A DNA stretch of 64,000 nt from Saccharopolyspora phatthalungensis (GCF_014203395.1 NZ_JACHIW010000001.1:2604001-2668000); one strand, 5' to 3'; positions 18,796-28,101 are shown, numbered from the stretch's first letter. Notes: generated from the letters alone by a model not told the origin. Translations and numbers: made by a program.

Positions 18796-19509
18796 ATGTC
18801 CGCGATGGCGTCTTTGACGGCGCTGGGCGCGTCCACGGCTGACGGGGTGTCCGTGGGTGTGCCGGCCGTCGAGGCGGGCGGCGTTCCCGGAGCGGGCCGG
18901 GTGCTGCCCACGCGGACGGAGCTCGCTGCCGTGCTGCCATGGCCAGGTTTGCGCCGTGGCAGCACGGTGGCGGTGCACGGATCGGTCTCGCTGCTGTTCG
19001 CGCTGCTGTCCGAGGCGACGGCGAACGGGTCGTGGGCGGCCGTGGTGGGGTTGCCCGGCATCAGCCTGGTCGCGGCGGCCGAAGCCGGGGTGGAGCTCGC
19101 CAGGCTCGCGGTGGTGCCGCGGCCGGGCAGCGATCCGGCGGGGGTGATCGCCGCACTGCTCGACGGCGTCGACCTGGTGGCGGTAGGCGGCACCAGGCAG
19201 GTGGCCGACTCGGATGCCCGGCGGCTGTCCGCGCGGGCGCGCAATCGTGGCTCGGTGCTGCTGCCATTCGGTCCGTGGTCGGGAGCCGAAGTGCAGCTGC
19301 ACTGCGCCGATGCCAACTGGCGAGGTCTCGGCCAGGGCCATGGCTACCTGCGGGAACGGGCCGTCATGGTGCGTGCTAGCGGGCGTGGCGCGGCGTCCCG
19401 GCCGCGTTCGTCCCGACTGCTGCTCCCGGCGCGCGACGGGCTGATCGGGGTACCTGCGGACGAGCCCGGCGAGGCGTCCCGGCCCTGGCTGCGCCCGGTG
19501 GCGGGGTGA
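18796..19509 (+). CDS. imuA': ImuA' mutasome accessory protein (RecA-like)
   Basis: Accessory factor for damage-induced mutagenesis, 237 residues. It resembles the RecA-fold ImuA/ImuA' group: LRRGSTVAVHGSVSLLFALL at about 60-80 takes the place of a Walker loop, and WAAVVGLPGISLVAAAEAG and LPFGPWSGAEVQL follow. ImuA' is known to bridge RecA and ImuB. ATG 18796 follows GTGGGGAGG. The upstream in-frame stretch from 18580 overlaps the SOS box and was rejected as coding. The stop overlaps the imuB start (GTGA). Confidence 0.88.
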   Translation: MSAMASLTALGASTADGVSVGVPAVEAGGVPGAGRVLPTRTELAAVLPWPGLRRGSTVAVHGSVSLLFALLSEATANGSWAAVVGLPGISLVAAAEAGVELARLAVVPRPGSDPAGVIAALLDGVDLVAVGGTRQVADSDARRLSARARNRGSVLLPFGPWSGAEVQLHCADANWRGLGQGHGYLRERAVMVRASGRGAASRPRSSRLLLPARDGLIGVPADEPGEASRPWLRPVAG

Positions 19510-21173
19510 GAGCGATGCCGCCCCGCCGGCTCATCATCTGGTGCCCGGACTGGCCGGTGGTCGCCGCCGCCCGCGTGGCCGAGCTCGGGCCGCTGGTGCC
19601 CGCCGCGGTGTTCGCGGCCAACCGGGTGGTGGCCTGCTCGGAAACGGCGCGCGGCAGCGGAGTGCGTCGCGGGATGCGCCGCCGCGAGGCGCAGGGCCGG
19701 TGCCCGGAACTGGTGGTGTGCGAACACGATCCGGCTCGGGATACGCGGTTGTTCGAGCCGGTCGTGGCGGCGGTCGAAGAACTGGTGCCGGGCGTGGAGA
19801 TCGTGCGCCCCGGGCTGGTGGCCGTCCCGGCGCGGGGGCCCGCCCGTTACTTCGGCTCCGAAGAGGCCGTTGCCGAGCGAGTGGTGGACCAGCTCGACGC
19901 GCAGGTCGGCATCGAATGCCAAATCGGCATCGCGGACGGGATGTTCGCGGCGATCCTGGCCGCCCGGCGCAACAAGCTCGTGGCCCCCGGCCGCAGCAGG
20001 GAGTTCCTCGCCCCGCTGTCGATCGAGGAGATCGACCAGCTCGCCGATCAGCTTGCCGGGCAGCGCGCCGCCCAGCAGGCGGAACTGGTGGATCTGTTGC
20101 GGCGGCTGGGGATTCGCACGCTGGGTGAGTTCGCGGCACTGTCCCCGTCGGACGTGTCCACGCGGTTCGGCCGGGCCGCGCTGGTGGTGCACCGCGCGGC
20201 CGGCGGCCGGGAAGAACGGCCGATCCGGCGGCGGCAACCGCCCCCGGACCTGGTGGTGGCCGAGGAGCTCGATCCGCCGGTGGATCGGGTGGACAAGGCC
20301 GCGTTCGTGGCGAAGATCCTGGCGGATCAACTGCACGACAGGCTGGGCGAGCTCGGGCTGGCCTGCACCAGGCTGGGGATTTCGGCCCGCACCGAGCACG
20401 GCGAGGAACTGCACCGGGTGTGGCGGTGCGCGGAGCCGTTGACGCCGGCGGCGACTGCGGACCGGGTGCGTTGGCAGCTCGACGGTTGGTTGCACGGTCG
20501 CAGCGGTCGGCAGCGCCCGACGGCCGGGGTGAGCGTGCTGAGCCTGCGGCCGGAAGAGGTCGTCGGGGCGGGCGGACTGCAGCTCGACCTGCTCAATGCC
20601 GCGACCGGGGAAGCGGATGCCCGCGCCGGGCGTGCGTTCGCGCGGGTGCAGGGCATGCTCGGGCCGGAGGCGGTCCTGACCGGGGTGCTCGGCGGCGGCC
20701 GGGATCTGCGCGATCAGGTGCGGTTCGTGCCCTGGGGCGACGAACGCCGTCCCGAGCTGCCCGCGGACCGGCCGTGGCCGGGGCGCCTGCCGTCACCGTC
20801 GCCATCGGTGGTGCCGGATTCGCCGTGGCCTGCGGCGGTGTTCGACGGTGAAGGCCGACCGGTGGGCGTCACCGAGCGGCATCGGCTCACCGCCGTGCCG
20901 TGCCGCGTCGAGGTGGCGGGCGGGCGGTCGCGAGCCGTGTCCGGCTGGGCCGGACCGTGGCCGGTGACCGAGCGCTGGTGGGTGGAGCTGCTGGCGGGCG
21001 GTGCGGGACACACTGCGCCGGCAGCGCAGGTGCCGCCGCGAGAGGCAGTGCGGGTCCAGGTCGCGCTCGAACCGGAGCCGGAGCCCGCCGATGGCGATGC
21101 CGACGCGGGTGAAGTGGCGCTGTTGCTGGTGCACGAAGGGGCCAGCTGGTGGGTGCAGGGCGCCTATCGATAG
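19506..21173 (+). CDS. imuB: ImuB, Y-family polymerase-like mutasome scaffold
   Basis: Scaffold of 555 residues that links DnaE2 and ImuA' to the beta clamp. It has the Y-family architecture (palm, fingers, thumb, little finger) but the SxDE catalytic acidic motif is absent: the matching place reads GLVAVPARGPARYFG. The N-terminus RRLIIWCPDWPVVAAARV is diagnostic of ImuB, and LVAPGRSREFLAPLSIEEI is in the fingers. The C-terminal extension from about 430 is the ImuB-specific part that contacts partners in mycobacteria. GTG 19506 overlaps the imuA' stop. ATG 19515 is an alternative. Confidence 0.9.
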   Translation: MRAMPPRRLIIWCPDWPVVAAARVAELGPLVPAAVFAANRVVACSETARGSGVRRGMRRREAQGRCPELVVCEHDPARDTRLFEPVVAAVEELVPGVEIVRPGLVAVPARGPARYFGSEEAVAERVVDQLDAQVGIECQIGIADGMFAAILAARRNKLVAPGRSREFLAPLSIEEIDQLADQLAGQRAAQQAELVDLLRRLGIRTLGEFAALSPSDVSTRFGRAALVVHRAAGGREERPIRRRQPPPDLVVAEELDPPVDRVDKAAFVAKILADQLHDRLGELGLACTRLGISARTEHGEELHRVWRCAEPLTPAATADRVRWQLDGWLHGRSGRQRPTAGVSVLSLRPEEVVGAGGLQLDLLNAATGEADARAGRAFARVQGMLGPEAVLTGVLGGGRDLRDQVRFVPWGDERRPELPADRPWPGRLPSPSPSVVPDSPWPAAVFDGEGRPVGVTERHRLTAVPCRVEVAGGRSRAVSGWAGPWPVTERWWVELLAGGAGHTAPAAQVPPREAVRVQVALEPEPEPADGDADAGEVALLLVHEGASWWVQGAYR

Positions 21174-21176
21174 TGG

Positions 21177-21192
21177 GCGAACACTCGTTCGA
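21177..21192 (+). promoter_or_regulatory. SOS (LexA) box 1 upstream of dnaE2
   Basis: GCGAACACTCGTTCGA differs from the perfect LexA palindrome at one base. It begins three bases after the imuB stop, so dnaE2 has its own SOS promoter. Confidence 0.78.
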
Positions 21193-21225
21193 GTGGAGTG
21201 GGACTTTTTTGCTGGCGCCGATGAT

Positions 21226-21241
21226 TCGAACAGGAGTTCAC
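21226..21241 (+). promoter_or_regulatory. SOS (LexA) box 2 upstream of dnaE2
   Basis: TCGAACAGGAGTTCAC differs from the consensus palindrome at the last two bases. It ends seven bases before the dnaE2 ATG, so bound LexA would also block translation-start access. Its AGGAG may double as the ribosome site. Confidence 0.75.
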
Positions 21242-21248
21242 TGGCTTC

Positions 21249-24200
21249 ATGAGTTGGTTCAACCCGCTCCAGACCTGGTCGGACTTGGAGAAGGCGCTCT
21301 CCGGCCGGCCGCTTTCGGGCGACGGATACGGCCCGCGCGACGAAAGGCATCCCGGTGATGGGAACGACAGCCCGGCGTGGACTCGGCGGCGCGCCAAGTA
21401 CGCGGCGGACGTTGTCCCCGCGACTCCGGCGGTGCCCTACGCGGAGTTGCACGCGCACTCCAATTTCAGCTTCCTTGACGGTGCCGCCCATCCCGAGGAA
21501 CTGGCGGCGGAGGCGGCGCGGCTCGGGCTGGAGGCGATCGCGCTGACCGACCACGACGGGCTGTACGGGGTGGTGCGCTTCGCCGAGGCCGCGGCCGAGC
21601 ACGGGGTTCGCACCGTGTTCGGCGCCGAGCTGAGCCTGGGGCTTTCGGCGCCGCAGAACGGGGTCGCCGATCCCGAGGGGCGGCATCTGCTGGTGCTGGC
21701 CCGCGACCCGGCCGGTTACGGGAGCCTGTGCCGGGCGATCAGCGAGGCGCAGTTGGAAGGCAAGGAAAAAGGCCGCCCGCGGTACGAGCTGACGCAGCTC
21801 GCGGAGGCGGCGCAGGGACACTGGCAGGTGCTCACCGGGTGTCGAAAGGGAGCCGTCCCGGCGGCGCTCGCCGAAGGCGGTCCGGCGGCGGCCGACGCGG
21901 AGTTGGACCGGCTGATCGCCTTGTTCGGGCGGGATCACGTCACCGTGGAGCTGACCGACCACGGGCTGCCCACCGATTCGGAGCGCAACGACGCCCTGAC
22001 CGAGCTCGCCGACCGCGCGAGGGTGTCCACAGTGGTCACTACCGGCGCGCATCTCGCCCGCCCGGAACGTGCTCGGCTGGCCGGGGCGATGGCGGCGATC
22101 CGGGCCCGCCGCAGCCTGGACGACATGGACGGCTGGCTGCCCGCCTGGGCGGGCAACTACCTGCGTTCCGGCGCGGAGCTGGCCGAGATGTTCGCCCGCT
22201 ATCCGGGGGCCGTGCAGCGGGCCGCCGAACTCGGCCGGGAGTTCGCCTTCGACCTGCGGCTGGTCGCCCCGAGGTTGCCTCCGTTCGACGTGCCGAAGGG
22301 CCGCACCGAGGCGAGCTGGCTGCGTGAACTGACCTACCGGGGCGCGCTGGACCGGTACGGCCTGCCGCAGGAGAACCCCGCGGCCTACCGGCAGATCGAG
22401 CACGAGCTGGCGTTGATCGAGCAGTTGAAGTTCCCCGGTTACTTCCTGGTGGTGTACGACATCGTGGAGTTCTGCCGGGAGCAGCGGATCCTGTGCCAGG
22501 GCCGGGGCTCGGCGGCGAATTCGGCGGTGTGCTTCGCACTGCGGATCACCAACGCCGATCCGGTGCGCTACCAGCTGCTCTTCGAGCGGTTCCTGGCACC
22601 GGAGCGGGACGGGCCGCCGGACATCGACCTGGACATCGAGTCGGACCGCCGCGAGGAGGTGATCCAGTACGTCTACCGCAAGTACGGCCGGAAGCATGCC
22701 GCGCAGGTCGCGAACGTGATCAGCTACCGGCCGCGTTCGGCCGTGCGGGACATCGCGCGGGCGCTCGGCTACTCGCCCGGTCAGCAGGACGCCTGGAGCA
22801 AGGAGATCGAGCACTGGGGGCCGCTGCCCGAGGATTCCGAGATCCCCGCGCCGGTGCGGGAATTGGCCGGCGAGCTGATGGGCTTCCCCCGGCACCTAGG
22901 CATCCACTCCGGCGGGATGGTGATCTGTCACCAGCCGGTCAGCGAGGTTTGCCCGGTGGAATGGGCGAGGATGCCCGGCCGTACCGTCCTGCAATGGGAC
23001 AAGGACGACTGCGCTGAGGTCGGACTGGTCAAGTTCGACCTGCTGGGTCTCGGCATGCTCTCGGCGTTGCACTACGCGATCGACATGGCCCTTGAGCACC
23101 ACGGGGTCGAGGTCGACATCGGCAAGCTCGACCTGAACGACGACGCGGTGTACGAGATGTTGCGGCGGGCCGATGCGGTCGGGGTGTTCCAGGTGGAGAG
23201 CCGGGCGCAGTTGGCCACGCTGCCGAGGTTGAAACCGCGAGAGTTCTACGATCTCGTGGTCGAGGTGGCGCTGATCCGGCCGGGCCCGATCCAGGGCGGT
23301 TCGGTGCACCCGTACATCCGGCGCCGCAACGGCCTGGAGGAGTGGGACTTCGAGCACCCGTCGATGGCCGGTGCCTTGAAAAAGACTCTCGGCGTGCCGC
23401 TGTTCCAGGAGCAGTTGATGCAGCTGGCTGTCGATGTCGCGGGGTTTTCCCCGGCGGAGGCGGACCAACTGCGGCGGGCGATGGGGGCCAAGCGTTCCGA
23501 GGAACGGATGGAGCGGCTTCGGGGGCGGTTGTTCGAGGGAATGGCGGCCAAGGGCATCTCCGGTGAGCTGGCCGAGCGGATCTACCAGCGGATGCTGGCC
23601 TTCGCGAACTACGGTTTCCCGGAAAGCCATGCCTTGAGCTTCGCGCTGCTGGTGTTCGCCAGCGCGTGGTTCAAGCACTACTACCCGGCGGTGTTCTGCG
23701 CGGCGCTGCTCAAGGCTCAGCCGATGGGCTTCTACTCACCGCAGTCGCTGGTCGCGGATGCCCGTCGGCACGGAGTGCGGGTGCGCGGGCCGGACGTCAA
23801 CGCGAGCCGGGCCCAAGCCGACCTGGAGCCGGATGCTGCCAGCGAAGGCGGGCAGGCGGTACGTCTTGGGCTGGCTTCCGTACGCAAGCTCGGCGACAGT
23901 GCCGCCGAGCGATTAGTCGCAGAACGTTCGGAGAACGGCGACTACGCCGATTTGGCCGATGTGGCGCGCCGGACGCACCTGACCGCCGCGCAGATGGAGG
24001 CGTTGGCGACCGCTGGCGCATTCGACTGCTTCGGCCTGTCCCGGCGGGAGGCGCTGTGGAATGCCGCCGCCGCTGCCGGTGACCGGCCGGATCGGTTGCC
24101 GGGAACCACCGCGTCGGCCGCCGCGCCGGCGCTGCCGGGGATGGACGGGGTGGAGACGGCAGCCGCGGATGTGTGGGCGACCGGGGTGTCACCGGACAGC

Positions 24201-24554
24201 TTCCCGCTGCAGTTCGTGCGGTCCAGGTTGGATGAACTGGGGGCGCTTCCGGCCTCGCGACTGTCCGAAGTGGAGCATGGAACCCGGGTGCTGGTGGGCG
24301 GCGCGGTGACGCACCGGCAGCGGCCGGCCACCGCGGGCGGCATCACGTTCCTGAACCTGGAAGACGAGACCGGGATGGTCAACGTCATGTGCTCACCGGG
24401 TTTGTGGGCGCGCTACCGGAAGGTCGGGCGTACCAGCGCAGCGCTGCTGGTGCGCGGAATCGTGGAACGAGCGGAGGAGGTGATCAACCTGAGAGCGGAC
24501 CGGCTGCAGAAACTGGAAGTGCGCATCCCCTCGACCTCGCGCGACTTCCACTAG
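21249..24554 (+). CDS. dnaE2: Error-prone DNA polymerase III alpha subunit DnaE2
   Basis: Translesion C-family polymerase of 1101 residues, the catalytic part of the ImuA'-ImuB-DnaE2 mutasome that copies damaged DNA and causes induced mutation. The N-terminal PHP domain begins YAELHAHSNFSFLDGAAHPEE near residue 60. The palm has the acidic pair in PPDIDLDIESDRREEVI, preceded by CQGRGSAANSAVCF. The C-terminal part carries helix-hairpin-helix and an OB fold (GTRVLVGGAVTHRQRP, ITFLNLEDETGMVNV). Length and gene order fit DnaE2 rather than replicative DnaE1. Two SOS boxes lie immediately upstream. Confidence 0.95.
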   Translation: MSWFNPLQTWSDLEKALSGRPLSGDGYGPRDERHPGDGNDSPAWTRRRAKYAADVVPATPAVPYAELHAHSNFSFLDGAAHPEELAAEAARLGLEAIALTDHDGLYGVVRFAEAAAEHGVRTVFGAELSLGLSAPQNGVADPEGRHLLVLARDPAGYGSLCRAISEAQLEGKEKGRPRYELTQLAEAAQGHWQVLTGCRKGAVPAALAEGGPAAADAELDRLIALFGRDHVTVELTDHGLPTDSERNDALTELADRARVSTVVTTGAHLARPERARLAGAMAAIRARRSLDDMDGWLPAWAGNYLRSGAELAEMFARYPGAVQRAAELGREFAFDLRLVAPRLPPFDVPKGRTEASWLRELTYRGALDRYGLPQENPAAYRQIEHELALIEQLKFPGYFLVVYDIVEFCREQRILCQGRGSAANSAVCFALRITNADPVRYQLLFERFLAPERDGPPDIDLDIESDRREEVIQYVYRKYGRKHAAQVANVISYRPRSAVRDIARALGYSPGQQDAWSKEIEHWGPLPEDSEIPAPVRELAGELMGFPRHLGIHSGGMVICHQPVSEVCPVEWARMPGRTVLQWDKDDCAEVGLVKFDLLGLGMLSALHYAIDMALEHHGVEVDIGKLDLNDDAVYEMLRRADAVGVFQVESRAQLATLPRLKPREFYDLVVEVALIRPGPIQGGSVHPYIRRRNGLEEWDFEHPSMAGALKKTLGVPLFQEQLMQLAVDVAGFSPAEADQLRRAMGAKRSEERMERLRGRLFEGMAAKGISGELAERIYQRMLAFANYGFPESHALSFALLVFASAWFKHYYPAVFCAALLKAQPMGFYSPQSLVADARRHGVRVRGPDVNASRAQADLEPDAASEGGQAVRLGLASVRKLGDSAAERLVAERSENGDYADLADVARRTHLTAAQMEALATAGAFDCFGLSRREALWNAAAAAGDRPDRLPGTTASAAAPALPGMDGVETAAADVWATGVSPDSFPLQFVRSRLDELGALPASRLSEVEHGTRVLVGGAVTHRQRPATAGGITFLNLEDETGMVNVMCSPGLWARYRKVGRTSAALLVRGIVERAEEVINLRADRLQKLEVRIPSTSRDFH

Positions 24555-25002
24555 CCACGGCGAAGATTCGTATCTCACCAGTGGCTGCGGCCACCGAACC
24601 GGCGTCGATCATGCCTGGCCGGCAGCGAAAGAGCACTTCTCCCTCCCAGAGTGTTGTTTCCCCAACCTGACCGGCTGAGCACTCGAACGCCCTGGGCCCG
24701 GGCGCGACGTGCGTGCCTGCAACGTCGTACCCGGGCCGGTTCGGCGAACCCCTTCGCTGCGATGAGCTAGTTCGTGCTGCGAAGCCCCAACGCTCCGCTA
24801 GACCGCCCGAGTCATTCCCTGGATGCCCAACATGCCGGTAGCGTCGACAAGTCGACGTTCCCGATTGTCTCAGGACCGCCCGGCAGTGGGAAACGCACGC
24901 TCGCCAACCCCACAAGCTGCGCGCTCAACGGGTGGCGGCTCGACTTCTCGGAATGATCAGGGCTGCGTGAGCGGGCGTTGATGTCCATGACGTCGCTGGC
25001 GG
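24555..25002. other. Decayed intergenic region
   Basis: This 448-base gap between dnaE2 and a broken peptidase gene holds no intact gene. The only recognisable piece is a P-loop fragment, listed separately. Confidence 0.45.
24774..24956 (+). pseudogene. P-loop kinase-like gene remnant
   Basis: A 60-codon frame contains FPIVSGPPGSGKRTLANPTS, close to the Walker A start of small kinases and zeta-toxin-like P-loop proteins (usual form GPPGSGKSTLA). It then stops after about 20 more residues, so the rest of the fold is missing. There is no ribosome site. It sits in a stretch with other broken genes and is most likely a relic, though chance is not excluded. Confidence 0.35.
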
Positions 25003-26287
25003 TCAGGCGGTGCCGCAGCGGCGGATGGCCAGGAGGGCGTAGGTACGGGGCGCTTGTTCCAGGTCTGCGACCGGGACGTGCTCATCATGCGCGTGGGCGT
25101 AGCGAACGTCGCCTGGTTCGTACTGCAATGTCGGGATCCCGGCTGCGGCGTATAGCCGGAGGTCAGTGCCGTACGGCGCACTGCAATGGGCGTGGCACCG
25201 CTGGCCGCAGTGACGGCGTTGCGGGTTTCGCCGAGCAGCGCGTGCCCTTCGGGCAGGCGTCCGCTGGCAAACACCCCACCTGACCCGCACCGGGTGTTTG
25301 GAGAGCCAGGGGTCGGCGGCGCAGGCGTGTGCGATGGTGGCCTCGAATTCGGCTTTGGCGTCGGGGATCGACTCGCCGACTCGGACGCCGTAGCGGCCTT
25401 CGGCGATCGCGAGATCCGGCACCGTGCTGGCCCAGTCGCCGGCCCGGGCCACCCCGACCGACAGCGGGTACGGCACCTCCAAGTGCGCGACCAACGGGTC
25501 GGGGTCGGCGTTGCGGCGGGCCTCCAGCCCGCGCAGCACGGGCAGCAGTTCGGAGAGCTTGTCCAGCGTGCTCACGCCCCGGTAGCTGTGGACCCGTGAG
25601 TGCCTTGCCCCGGGATTTCGAGTCGGGAACGTGAGCGACCCGCCGTTCGCGGCCACGATCGTGCCGGAACTCGGCTCGGCCAGGATGCACGCGGCACCGC
25701 GGTGGCCCCGCTGAGGCGTCGCGTATGCACCGAGCTTGCCGTCCTCCTCGCCGACGACGGCGTGCACGGCCACGGGCCGGGCCAGCTCGATCCCCGACCG
25801 TGCGCAGGGCCCGCAACGCGCCGAAGATCGCGACCACCCCGCCCTTCATGTCGCAGGTGCCCCGACCCGCGGCGACGCCGTCCGCAACCCGCAAGGCGTA
25901 TGGGTCGCGGTTCGGCCACCGGTCGAGATCACCGGGCGGGACGACATCCCTATGCCCACAGAAGAATCGGTGTGCCCACAGAAGACCAGCGCAGGCTCGG
26001 GGCCTTCGCCGCGCACGCCTACGCAGCCGTAGGCGACATCGCGGTCCGCTTCCTGGCCGGGGAAGTCGGCCTACTCGGCGAGCGACCGGACGTCGATACG
26101 CCAGTGATCCACCCGGTGTCCCAGCGCTGCCAGCTTGTCGGCGCACACTGCTGGGCGTCCTGTTCGCCGGTGGTGCCCCGACGCTGGGGATCGTGACGAG
26201 TTCTCGCAGGTCGTGCAGAAGCCCGGCTACATCTATCGCGTCCAGGACGCGACGTTCGAGGTCGGAGGGGGTGCGTGCGCCGTTCAC
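25003..26287 (-). pseudogene. M20 family metallopeptidase/deacylase, frameshifted
   Basis: Remnant of an ArgE/DapE-type M20 hydrolase. The reading passes through all three frames: DLERRVLDAIDVAGLLHDL and ELVTIPSVG in the first, DKLAALGHRVDHWRIDV in another (then an in-frame TAG), and CGHRDVVPPGDLDRWPNRD and GRGTCDMKGGVVAIF back in the first. VHAVVGEEDGKLGA and YGTDLRLYAAAGIPTLQYE are in a third, and SGRLPEGHALLGETRNAV in yet another. At least four frameshifts and one stop are needed to restore the family. Metal-site pieces (GH-DVVPPGD, VVGEED) are still readable. Start would be GTG 26287. Confidence 0.8.
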
Positions 26288-26344
26288 GTTTCGAGTGTGT
26301 CGTATGCGTCCAACGGCCCGGCGCGCGCCAACTACCATCTCGGC

Positions 26345-26806
26345 GTGGCCGAAGGCGACAAGACCGAGCGGGAATTCGAGATCGGCAAGGACGGGCTGGG
26401 CGGCATCGTCGTGGGCATGGACGGCAGCCCGGCGAGCTTCCACGCCGCGGCGTGGGCGGCCGGCCTGGCGCGGCGGGAGCGTGCCCGCCTGGTGCTGGTC
26501 TACGTCGAGGCGGTGGGCGGCGTCGCCTACTGGTCGCCGATGGGCGTCGCGGTTGCCAGCGAGGCCGCCGAAAGCCTGGTGGAGGAGCTGAAGAAGGAAG
26601 TCGTATCGCACCTGAGGTGGGTGGACATCGATTGGGACTTCGTGCACCACCGCGGCGACCCGGCGGTCGGTTTGGAACAGGTCGCCGAGCAGTACCGGGC
26701 GGATCTGATCGTGGTCGGCCGGTCCCGCCGGCGCGGCGGTCTGCTCGGCACGGTGCCCGCCACCCTGGTGGTCGAGGCCGTCCGTCCGGTCGTCGTGGTG
26801 CCGTAG
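26345..26806 (+). CDS. Universal stress protein (single UspA domain)
   Basis: Cytosolic USP of 153 residues. The N-terminal strand is GGIVVGMDGSPASFHAAAWA at about 19-38, and the C-terminal part has ADLIVVGRSRRRG then GTVPATLVVEAVRPVVVV, the position of the ATP-binding loop, though the GxxGx9G pattern is not exact. GTG 26345 is chosen over an in-frame ATG at 26135. TACCAT ends six bases before it (leaderless), and the upstream part overlaps the relic peptidase gene. Confidence 0.82.
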   Translation: MAEGDKTEREFEIGKDGLGGIVVGMDGSPASFHAAAWAAGLARRERARLVLVYVEAVGGVAYWSPMGVAVASEAAESLVEELKKEVVSHLRWVDIDWDFVHHRGDPAVGLEQVAEQYRADLIVVGRSRRRGGLLGTVPATLVVEAVRPVVVVP

Positions 26807-26888
26807 CACGGAGAGCGGTTCGCCCGGGTTCGGTACCGAAGGCGGTTCGCCCTGGTTCGAAGCGGTTTCATTCGCCGTTATTAACGGC

Positions 26889-27239
26889 TCACCGGTGCGA
26901 CAAGATGTTGAGGACTGTGCCGCTGGGATCGCGGCAGAAGAAGCGGCGGACGCCCCACGGCTCGTCGGTCAGCGGGTGCACGATCTCGTGGCCCTGCTGC
27001 CTGGCCTTCGCATACGCCGCATCGACGTCCTCCACTTCGATCGAGATGTCCGGGTGCACCGGGGCGGTGGCGTCCGTTCCAACGATGCTGATCTGCCGCT
27101 GCGGATCACCCGGGGCGCTCACCGTGACGATCCAGCCGTGGTCCATCACGACCTGGAAGCCCAGGGTGTCGATGTAGAAGTCGCGGGTCGCCGCGAGGTC
27201 GTTGGCACGGATGTTGGGTACGACTCGCCGCACGTGCAC
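26889..27239 (-). CDS. VOC family protein (glyoxalase-like)
   Basis: Protein of 116 residues with two VOC half-folds: NIRANDLAATRDFYIDTLGF near the start, HPDISIEVEDVDAAYAKARQ in the middle, and RFFCRDPSGTVLNILSHR at the end. The closing DPSG-N pattern is typical of this superfamily. GTG 27239 is preceded by GGAGG. It is divergent from the pentapeptide protein, 42 bases between starts. Substrate unknown. Confidence 0.82.
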   Translation of the reverse strand: MHVRRVVPNIRANDLAATRDFYIDTLGFQVVMDHGWIVTVSAPGDPQRQISIVGTDATAPVHPDISIEVEDVDAAYAKARQQGHEIVHPLTDEPWGVRRFFCRDPSGTVLNILSHR

Positions 27240-27281
27240 GGTGCCTCCATGAAGGTCGATGACACGTGCCACCCTAGGGGC

Positions 27282-27872
27282 ATGACGAGTGCGGTCGGGG
27301 AAGATTTCCAGGACGCGGTGCTGACGAACCAGCAGTGGGATGGCCGGACCTTCGAACACTGCGACTTCACCGATGCCGATCTGACCGGTCTCAGCACTCG
27401 CAATTGCGTGTTCACCGAATGTGTTTTCACCGGCACCGATCTCAACGGTTCGAAACACGTCGCCACGGCGTTCCGGTCCTGCAAGTTCGAGCGCACCGTA
27501 TTCGGAAAGTCCACTATGGACGGATGTAGTCTGCTTGGGTCGAACTTCGTGGACTGCCGTCTGCGCGCCTGGACGCTGCGCGAGACGGATCTGACGCTGG
27601 TCGGCATGGGCAAGGCGGATCTTCGCGGCCTGAACCTGCGCGGAATCCGGTTTCGGGAAGCGAACCTCACCGAATGCGATCTGCGCCGTTGCGATCTCCG
27701 CGAAGCGGACTTCAGCGGCGCGCGCATGCTCGGCGCCCGCCTGGGCGAGGCGGATTTGCGCGACGCCCGGATCGACGCCGACGCCCTGGTTGCGGCGAAT
27801 CTCAGGGGCGCCCGCATCGACATGGCGACGGCCCTCACCTTCGCCGCCGCCCACGGACTCCGCGTCGATTGA
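27282..27872 (+). CDS. Pentapeptide repeat protein
   Basis: Right-handed quadrilateral beta-helix protein of 196 residues. Repeats of the A(D/N)LXX type run nearly end to end, for example CDFTDADLTGLSTRNCVFTE and CDLRRCDLREADFSGARML. Some members (MfpA, Qnr) mimic DNA and protect gyrase from fluoroquinolones, but that role cannot be assumed here. It resembles McbG-like chromosomal members. ATG 27282 is directly preceded by CTAGGGGC, suggesting a leaderless start. Two big hairpins follow the gene. Confidence 0.85.
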   Translation: MTSAVGEDFQDAVLTNQQWDGRTFEHCDFTDADLTGLSTRNCVFTECVFTGTDLNGSKHVATAFRSCKFERTVFGKSTMDGCSLLGSNFVDCRLRAWTLRETDLTLVGMGKADLRGLNLRGIRFREANLTECDLRRCDLREADFSGARMLGARLGEADLRDARIDADALVAANLRGARIDMATALTFAAAHGLRVD

Positions 27873-27993
27873 CCCAGGCCCGGCACGCACCACCCGGGCC
27901 GACGGGAGGACCGGCCGGAGGATGCCCGGGTTGCGACGGGTGTCCGATGTGAAGCGATGTGCAGGCTCAGGGTCGTACCTGGATTCGAAGAAA

Positions 27994-28025
27994 CCCACCT
28001 TCCCCGGGCGCCCGGGGAAGGTGGG
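27994..28025. terminator. 32-base perfect palindrome
   Basis: Bases 27994-28009 (CCCACCTTCCCCGGGC) are the exact reverse complement of 28010-28025. It lies between the convergent pentapeptide and TNT genes. Confidence 0.65.
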
Positions 28026-28047
28026 CCGGTTCAACGTGGGCGAATCA

Positions 28048-28086
28048 GTGAGGGGCACCTTCGACCGGTTCGAAGGTGCCCCTCAC
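28048..28086. terminator. Hairpin with 17-bp perfect stem
   Basis: GTGAGGGGCACCTTCGA at 28048-28064 pairs exactly with 28070-28086 around the loop CCGGT. With the preceding palindrome it probably stops transcription from both sides. Confidence 0.7.
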
Positions 28087-28101
28087 TCGTGACCTGCTCG
28101 G

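Noticed and set aside
20793..22895. A 700-codon minus-strand frame
   Set aside because: Antisense to imuB and dnaE2, which are certain genes. Composition is typical of a shadow frame.
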